A DNA stretch of 5,243 nucleotides from positions 1 to 5,243 of the forward strand of contig JAABRC010000156.1 of NCBI GenBank assembly GCA_011391115.1. Direction: 5' to 3'. The DNA comes from Candidatus Egaibacter danicus (GTDB lineage: Bacteria; Pseudomonadota; Gammaproteobacteria; Burkholderiales; Burkholderiaceae). The notes beneath the pieces are model-generated. The model worked only from the letters and a program-made list of their open reading frames with translations, did no database searches and was not told the DNA's origin. A program made the translations under genes and the position numbers. This document shows, one piece after another, positions 1 to 3,743 of this stretch (within the stretch, counting starts at the first letter, position 1; every line of letters begins with the position of its first letter).

Positions 1-663
1 ACCGCCGATGCAGCGCTGACGGCGGATATGGCCAATATCTTCATCCATCTGGCGGGCCAAAGCCGGTTGGCACGGATGAACGATGTGTGGATGGCGCCCT
101 TTCATCTGCATCGAAAGCTCATCCAGAAGATTGACGCGATCGCAGACGCCGTAGCGCAGGGCCAGCCTGGCCGGATCGTTGCAAAAATGAACGCCCTGAC
201 GGACGAGGCACTGATTTCGTCGCTCATTCGGGCCGGGCAAAAAGGCGTCAGTATTGACCTGATTGTTCGAAGCGCCTGCATCCTGCCGCCGCAGGTTGCG
301 GGTTTCACCGACAACATCCGTGTCCGATCCGTGATTGGCCGGTTTCTGGAGCACACGCGCGTCTTCTACTTCCGCAGCGGCGACGTGGAGGATCTCTATC
401 TCTCCAGTGCTGACTGGATGAACCGCAACATGATGCGGCGTGTGGAACTCGTCTGGCCCATCAAGGACCCGGCACAGCGTCAGCGCATTGTGGACGAGTG
501 TCTAGTGGCCTACCTTCATGACGAGGTTGATGCGTGGGATATGTTGCCCAACGGCAAATATGTACGGGTGACGCCGGAAAACCGTCGTTTGGCGCACGGC
601 GCGCAGGCGGCCCTGGCGAACCGCTATTCAGGACGAGACAACAGCGGGACAGCGCGTTCATGA
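1..663 (+). CDS. ppk: Polyphosphate kinase 1, C-terminal part (5' end outside window)
   Basis: Ppk1 reversibly moves the terminal phosphate of ATP onto a growing polyphosphate chain through a phosphohistidine enzyme intermediate. The reading frame is open from base 1, so this is only the last 220 residues of a family normally near 690-700 residues; the ATG at base 28 is internal. What is visible is the second phospholipase-D-like catalytic domain. It includes MAPFHLHRKL, the RIVAKMNALTDEALI stretch (Ppk1 usually has AKMNSLVDP), the IDLIVRSAC segment, and IRVRSVIGRFLEHTRVFYF. The histidine of RFLEHTR (codon 352-354) matches the second essential histidine of the family, His592 in E. coli. SSADWMNRNMMRRVEL is the usual late Ppk1 motif. 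The last 40 or so residues are poorly conserved, as expected. The stop codon overlaps the sixA start, implying one transcript. The family call is very secure. Confidence 0.97.
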   Translation, partial: TADAALTADMANIFIHLAGQSRLARMNDVWMAPFHLHRKLIQKIDAIADAVAQGQPGRIVAKMNALTDEALISSLIRAGQKGVSIDLIVRSACILPPQVAGFTDNIRVRSVIGRFLEHTRVFYFRSGDVEDLYLSSADWMNRNMMRRVELVWPIKDPAQRQRIVDECLVAYLHDEVDAWDMLPNGKYVRVTPENRRLAHGAQAALANRYSGRDNSGTARS

Positions 664-1121
664 ACCTGATTCTGTGGCGTCACGCGGAAGCTCTGGAGGC
701 CGGGGAGGGGGGTGATGACATGGCGCGCCCCCTGACGCCTCGCGGCGAGAAACAGGCTGCCCGAATGGCTACCTGGCTGGATCGCCAGTTGCCTGACGCT
801 GCCCGCATTTTGGTTAGTCCCTCAAAGCGAACCGGGCAAACAGCCATGGCGTTGGGCCGGAAGTACAAGATTTGTGCAGAACTCTCGCCGGGCTGCAGCG
901 CAGCCCAACTGCTGGAACTGGTGCAATGGCCGCAGGCCAAAAACACGGTGCTGGTGATAGGGCATCAGCCGACGCTGGGGCAAACGATAGCCCAACTGAT
1001 GGGATTGACAGAGTCCGAGTGTGCGGTGAAGAAAGGGGCAGTCTGGTGGCTGAGAAGCCGGGAACGTGGCTCAGGTTCTCAGACCGTCGTGGTGACCGTT
1101 CAATCGCCTGAGGTTTTGTAG
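660..1121 (+). CDS. sixA: Phosphohistidine phosphatase SixA
   Basis: This 153-residue protein belongs to the SixA branch of the histidine phosphatase (phosphoglycerate-mutase-like) superfamily, which removes phosphate from phosphohistidine. In E. coli the reported substrates are the ArcB HPt domain and the nitrogen-PTS protein NPr. The N-terminal LWRHAEA motif holds Arg7 and nucleophile His8. LTPRGEKQA (25-33) is the usual following motif. SPSKRTGQT carries the second phosphate-binding Arg (Arg57), and VIGHQPTLG carries the second catalytic His (His102). Length agrees with E. coli SixA, about 160 residues. The frame stays open upstream to 534, but ATG 660 puts RHA at residues 7-9, where the family has it, and gives an ATGA overlap with the ppk stop. 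A weak GGGA (646-649) precedes it. Translational coupling to ppk is likely. Because Ppk1 works through phosphohistidine, a role acting on Ppk1 itself is conceivable but is inference. Confidence 0.94.
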   Translation: MNLILWRHAEALEAGEGGDDMARPLTPRGEKQAARMATWLDRQLPDAARILVSPSKRTGQTAMALGRKYKICAELSPGCSAAQLLELVQWPQAKNTVLVIGHQPTLGQTIAQLMGLTESECAVKKGAVWWLRSRERGSGSQTVVVTVQSPEVL

Positions 1122-1169
1122 CCCTGCGTTGGCGGCCAGCCCTCTCGAACAATCAACCTTTCGCAGGGC
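1121..1169. repeat. 8-bp inverted repeat spanning the sixA / RHH-gene convergence
   Basis: GCCCTGCG (1121-1128) and CGCAGGGC (1162-1169) are perfect reverse complements separated by 33 nt. The left arm starts on the last base of the sixA stop codon; the right arm lies in the final codons of the opposing minus-strand gene. It could form a long-loop stem in transcripts from either side, and might help end transcription between convergent genes. Neither strand shows a U-tract after the stem, so it is not a typical intrinsic terminator and may be chance. Confidence 0.35.
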
Positions 1170-1602
1170 GCCCCGTCTTGATGGACGGAACGACCTTGAG
1201 CGCGGCCAAAAATGCGGCATCCGGCATGGCGGCAAGCGCTTTGATGCCAGCGCGCAGCAGCTCGCTCTTTTTGACTGGATTGCTCAACTGGCCCGCACGT
1301 TCCTTCAGACTTGCCATCACAGCGTATTCGTCCTTAGGGACGGTAAAACTGTCACGAACCAGTTTTGGTTTCTTGGCTTTGACAGGCTTTTCAGCTTTTG
1401 GTTTGACTGCTGGCGAGCCCTGCGGTTGCACGACTGGTTTTGTCTCTTTTGCGGCAGGCTTTGTGACGCTAGCTACAGCCTTGACGGGTTGTTTGGATGC
1501 AGATCGGGTTGTCGCACGCGCCGTACTCGAACGCGCGCGTGCGGGGGCCGCCACGGCTTTGGTCGCGGTGGTAACGGCGGTTGCTTTTTTAACTGTGGTC
1601 AT
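1153..1602 (-). CDS. Small basic protein: histone-H1-like Lys/Ala/Pro-rich tail plus ribbon-helix-helix-like domain
   Basis: The protein has 149 residues and no name I can assign. Residues 1-80 are low-complexity, made almost only of Ala, Lys, Thr, Val, Pro, Arg and Ser, with many KP, KA and PA steps, as in bacterial histone-H1-like proteins. It is probably disordered and strongly basic. Residues 81-126 look like a ribbon-helix-helix fold: a strand (VRDSFTVP, 82-89), helix A (KDEYAVMASLKERA, 90-103), a turn around SNP, and helix B (KKSELLRAGIKALAAM, 111-126). RHH proteins bind DNA as dimers through the strand. The end is again basic (TGRPAKG). ATG 1602 is chosen because AAGGA sits 7 nt upstream; TTG 1605 would leave only 4 nt. 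Two plus-strand open frames cover the same stretch but show no domain. The gene converges on sixA (31 bp gap) and diverges from the c-di-GMP gene. Autoregulation through the upstream 9-bp repeats is inference. Confidence 0.83.
   Translation of the reverse strand: MTTVKKATAVTTATKAVAAPARARSSTARATTRSASKQPVKAVASVTKPAAKETKPVVQPQGSPAVKPKAEKPVKAKKPKLVRDSFTVPKDEYAVMASLKERAGQLSNPVKKSELLRAGIKALAAMPDAAFLAALKVVPSIKTGRPAKG
1513..1543. repeat. 9-bp perfect inverted repeat inside the RHH-gene tail region
   Basis: CGCACGCGC (1513-1521) and GCGCGTGCG (1535-1543) are exact reverse complements with a 13-nt loop. They lie in the Arg/Ala-rich tail codons of the minus-strand gene. The hairpin would be GC-rich and strong in RNA. 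Alternating CG/GC codons for Ala and Arg make such symmetry likely by composition alone, so its presence is certain but its function is not. Confidence 0.4.
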
Positions 1603-1608
1603 CAAACA

Positions 1609-1615
1609 TTCCTTT
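1609..1615 (-). promoter_or_regulatory. Ribosome-binding site of the RHH gene
   Basis: Read on the minus strand, AAAGGAA occupies 1615 down to 1609. Its AAGGA core (1614-1610) ends 7 nt before ATG 1602. This decides the start in favour of ATG 1602 over the in-frame TTG at 1605, and supports the minus strand as the coding strand here. Confidence 0.75.
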
Positions 1616-1622
1616 ATAAAAC

Positions 1623-1649
1623 AGTTTATATAGTTTATATCGTTTATTT
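1623..1649. repeat. Three tandem 9-bp repeats (AGTTTATAT) upstream of the RHH gene
   Basis: Two identical copies of AGTTTATAT (1623-1631 and 1632-1640) are followed directly by a third related copy, CGTTTATTT (1641-1649), which shares six of nine bases. The array lies 21-47 bp before the minus-strand start codon and covers the probable -10 element. RHH repressors often bind short direct or inverted repeats over their own promoters, so this is a reasonable candidate operator for the adjacent gene product. The repeat is seen directly; its role as operator is inferred. An alternative is simply an AT-rich promoter that expanded by slippage. Confidence 0.6.
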
Positions 1650-1660
1650 TTGATCGTCAA
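1632..1660 (-). promoter_or_regulatory. Probable sigma-70 promoter of the RHH gene
   Basis: On the minus strand, TTGACG (1660-1655, five of six to consensus) can act as -35. For the -10 there are two overlapping choices inside the tandem repeats: TATAAA (1639-1634, five of six, 15-bp spacer) or TAAACT (1637-1632, four of six, 17-bp spacer). Either gives a transcript starting about 20-25 nt before ATG 1602. The overlap with the 9-bp repeats would let a repeat-binding protein block RNA polymerase. Confidence 0.5.
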
Positions 1661-1800
1661 ACTTGCAATGTCCAACCTTCGACTTTTGGGCAAATACTCT
1701 GAACTCGCCGTGTGCAATAAGGCGGGCGCTATGCAATTAGAAGCATGAATGGCAGGCACCCGAGTCAGTATTCATAAAACTGAAACATTCAAGTCATATC

Positions 1801-1818
1801 ATTTGGCTGATGCCATAT
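1801..1818. repeat. Small imperfect dyad upstream of the EAL/GGDEF gene
   Basis: TGGC (1804-1807) and GCCA (1812-1815) form a perfect pair around TGAT, with an outer AT/AT pair giving an 18-bp imperfect palindrome. TTGGCT recurs at 1803-1808 and 1822-1827, 19 bp apart. It lies about 50 bp before ATG 1867, a place where an operator could sit, but such short symmetry is common by chance. Confidence 0.25.
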
Positions 1819-1855
1819 CTATTGGCTATTGCGGATAGTTGTCCTCAAAAGTCAT

Positions 1856-1860
1856 AGGAG
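1856..1860 (+). promoter_or_regulatory. Ribosome-binding site of the EAL/GGDEF gene
   Basis: AGGAG at 1856-1860 ends 6 nt before ATG 1867, good spacing. A second purine-rich run (AGAGGT, 1859-1864) would suit the in-frame ATG at 1873. The two starts differ by only two residues. Confidence 0.7.
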
Positions 1861-1866
1861 AGGTAG

Positions 1867-3735
1867 ATGCAGATGAACGGCGAAGCTGTTGGGGGGGCTA
1901 TGGGTCAGGCTTTTTCCGTCCTGTGGGGTGCCCGGTCGCGCAAGGTCCTTCAAGGTACGGGGACTTTGGCCGCCCTTCTTCGTGGCACGAGCCTTCGACC
2001 GGTCTACCAACCCATCGCCGTCCTGAATCAGGGTGCGATCTATGCGCACGAAGCCCTGATTCGCGGCCCACAGGACACATTGCTTCAATTTCCTGATGCG
2101 CTTCTTAAAGCTGCAGCCAACGAAGACCTGAACCTCGAATTCGAGAGTGCCTGCGTTATCTCCGCCTTGAGCCGATGGGGTGAACTGAAGGAACCTGGAC
2201 GGGTGTTCGTCAACATCAGTGCGGACGTGTTAGTCCGCGTCTTGCGGGTATGCGGCCGCGAGGCATTGACGGAACTGGTTAGTGGCCTGGGCTTGCTTCC
2301 AAGGATGCTGGTGCTGGAGATCACGGAGCATGAGCGGGTGAAAGACATGGACCGTCTGGCTCGTATGGTCGAGGTTGTCCGTGAGGCGGGAGCGTCTCTG
2401 GCACTCGATGATTTTGGCGATGGCCGGTCCAGTCTTCGACTATGGTCGCAACTCAAGCCCGAGTTTGTCAAGATTGACAAGTATTTCACCAAAGACATCA
2501 GCCAGCATGCGGACAAGCTCAAGACCATCCAGGCCTTGCAGCAGATTGCAACTGTGTTCGATACGGCTCTCATCGCCGAGGGCATTGAAACGCAGGACGA
2601 CCTGCGTGTCTTGCGTGATCTGGGAATACCTTATGGGCAAGGTTATCTGCTGGGTCGACCAGAACCAGAACCCAAAACCGGGATAGAGCGGCCAGCCTTA
2701 AGTGTTTTGAAGGACCTTCGGGTAGCGGTGTTCCCCGAGCACAAAAAGGCTAGTCAACTGGGCTACCTGCGCGGTATTTCCGTGATCGATGCGCCGGCTG
2801 CAAGTCCTGCGACTACCAACGACGAACTCGCGTTGATTTTTTTTGCCAATACACACCTCCACGCATTGGCAGTTGTTCGGGGTGATCAGCCAGTTGCGAT
2901 CATCAACCGCGCACATTTCATGAACGAATACAGCCGGCTTTACTACCGGGACGTGTGGGGAAAGAAGTCGTGCATGATGCACGCCAACCACGAGCCCCGG
3001 TTGATTGAGCGCAATCACAATGTTGACGAATTGATAGGCATTCTGACCTCTGAAGATCAGCGCTATCTGGCCGATGGCTTCATCGTTACACAAAATGGCC
3101 GCTATGCAGGTCTGGGAACCGCAGACCAATTGGTGCGTTCGGTGACGGAGACGCGAATCGAGGCAGCCCGCCACGCCAACCCTCTCACGTTCCTGCCGGG
3201 AAACGTGCCGATCAGCCTGCACATAGAGCGCCTTCTCACCAGTGGGGCGGAGTTTGTAGCCTGCTACGCCGATCTGAATAATTTCAAACCATTCAATGAC
3301 CAGTATGGGTACTGGCGGGGTGACGAAATGATTCGTCTGCTTGCAGGTATTTTGCAATCCAACTGCGATGCGCAACGAGATTTCGTCGGGCATGTTGGCG
3401 GAGACGATTTCATCCTGCTGTTCCAGAGTGACGATTGGCAGGCACGGTGCGCCCGAACCATTGCGGAACTGGCGGCGCGTGCCCGCGAACTATTTGACGA
3501 AAGAGCGCGGGAAATCGGCGGTATTGAGGCTGAAGACAGGCACGGTGTTTCCAGATTCTTTCCCTGCACAACACTATCGATTGGTGCTGTCGTGGTTCCA
3601 AGGGGTCGCGTGGCGAGGGCGGAAGAAGTAGCCACTGAAGCCGCATTGGCCAAACACCATGCGAAGATATCCGGTAGCGGGTTCTTCATACTGGGCCAAT
3701 CCATAGTGGAACAGGTCGAAGAAGTGGACGGGTAG
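1867..3735 (+). CDS. EAL - CBS-like - GGDEF cyclic-di-GMP turnover protein
   Basis: This 622-residue cytoplasmic protein has no visible signal peptide or membrane segment. Residues 40-266 are an EAL phosphodiesterase domain with every key residue present: E62-A-L-I-R, N116 (FVNIS), E151 (LEITE), D181-D182 (DDFGDG), K202 (VKID), E238 (AEGIE) and Q258 (YGQGYLLGRP). c-di-GMP hydrolysis is therefore expected. Residues about 300-430 resemble a divergent CBS pair, a possible nucleotide sensor (QPVAIINRAHF, then ADGFIVTQNGRYAGLGTADQLV). Residues 435-608 are a GGDEF domain with D469 and N477-D478 present. Its signature is GGDDF (511-515), Asp replacing the usual Glu, and the inhibitory RxxD site is AQRD (502-505), so Arg is missing. 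Cyclase activity is uncertain; a GTP-sensing or regulatory role is possible. It starts 264 bp from the divergent RHH gene and ends 8 bp from the ppx stop. Short G7 and T8 tracts lie in the gene. Confidence 0.93.
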   Translation: MQMNGEAVGGAMGQAFSVLWGARSRKVLQGTGTLAALLRGTSLRPVYQPIAVLNQGAIYAHEALIRGPQDTLLQFPDALLKAAANEDLNLEFESACVISALSRWGELKEPGRVFVNISADVLVRVLRVCGREALTELVSGLGLLPRMLVLEITEHERVKDMDRLARMVEVVREAGASLALDDFGDGRSSLRLWSQLKPEFVKIDKYFTKDISQHADKLKTIQALQQIATVFDTALIAEGIETQDDLRVLRDLGIPYGQGYLLGRPEPEPKTGIERPALSVLKDLRVAVFPEHKKASQLGYLRGISVIDAPAASPATTNDELALIFFANTHLHALAVVRGDQPVAIINRAHFMNEYSRLYYRDVWGKKSCMMHANHEPRLIERNHNVDELIGILTSEDQRYLADGFIVTQNGRYAGLGTADQLVRSVTETRIEAARHANPLTFLPGNVPISLHIERLLTSGAEFVACYADLNNFKPFNDQYGYWRGDEMIRLLAGILQSNCDAQRDFVGHVGGDDFILLFQSDDWQARCARTIAELAARARELFDERAREIGGIEAEDRHGVSRFFPCTTLSIGAVVVPRGRVARAEEVATEAALAKHHAKISGSGFFILGQSIVEQVEEVDG

Positions 3736-3743
3736 CAACTGAT

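Larger units (their letters stand above)
1603..1866. other. Divergent intergenic region between the RHH gene and the EAL/GGDEF gene
   Basis: These 264 bases separate two divergently read genes and are more AT-rich than the genes. The left part (1609-1660) holds the probable promoter, 9-bp tandem repeats and RBS of the minus-strand gene. The middle holds three copies of TGCAAT (1664-1669, 1713-1718, 1732-1737) and an ATGAAT/ATTCAT inverted pair (1745-1750, 1770-1775). The right part holds a small dyad near 1801-1818 and the RBS for the plus-strand gene. I see no RNA gene and no convincing coding region. I found no plus-strand sigma-70 promoter better than weak matches; one is ATGGCA (1749-1754), 18 bp, CATAAA (1773-1778). 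Confidence 0.7.

Noticed and set aside
534..659. Upstream extension of the sixA reading frame with an ATG at 534
   Set aside because: It overlaps the end of ppk by more than 120 bases, adds 42 residues with no family similarity, and would move the RHA motif away from its usual place at residues 7-9.
1129..1653. Plus-strand open frames over the RHH gene (1129-1653 and 1178-1633)
   Set aside because: They are antisense shadows. Their proteins are low-complexity with no domain, whereas the minus-strand frame has an RBS, a promoter and an RHH-like domain.
1745..1777. Ten-codon ORF (MNGRHPSQYS) in the intergenic region, a possible leader peptide
   Set aside because: It has no good RBS, no run of a single regulatory amino acid and no attenuator-like hairpin downstream.
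1771..1801. Sigma-28-like promoter (TAAAACTG ... TCATATCA) for the EAL/GGDEF gene
   Set aside because: The -10 half matches the GCCGATAA consensus at only about half the positions, so it is no better than chance in AT-rich DNA.
2698..3393. 231-residue minus-strand open frame inside the EAL/GGDEF gene
   Set aside because: It lies fully opposite a well-supported coding region with intact EAL and GGDEF motifs, shows no recognisable domain and has no promoter or RBS I can support.
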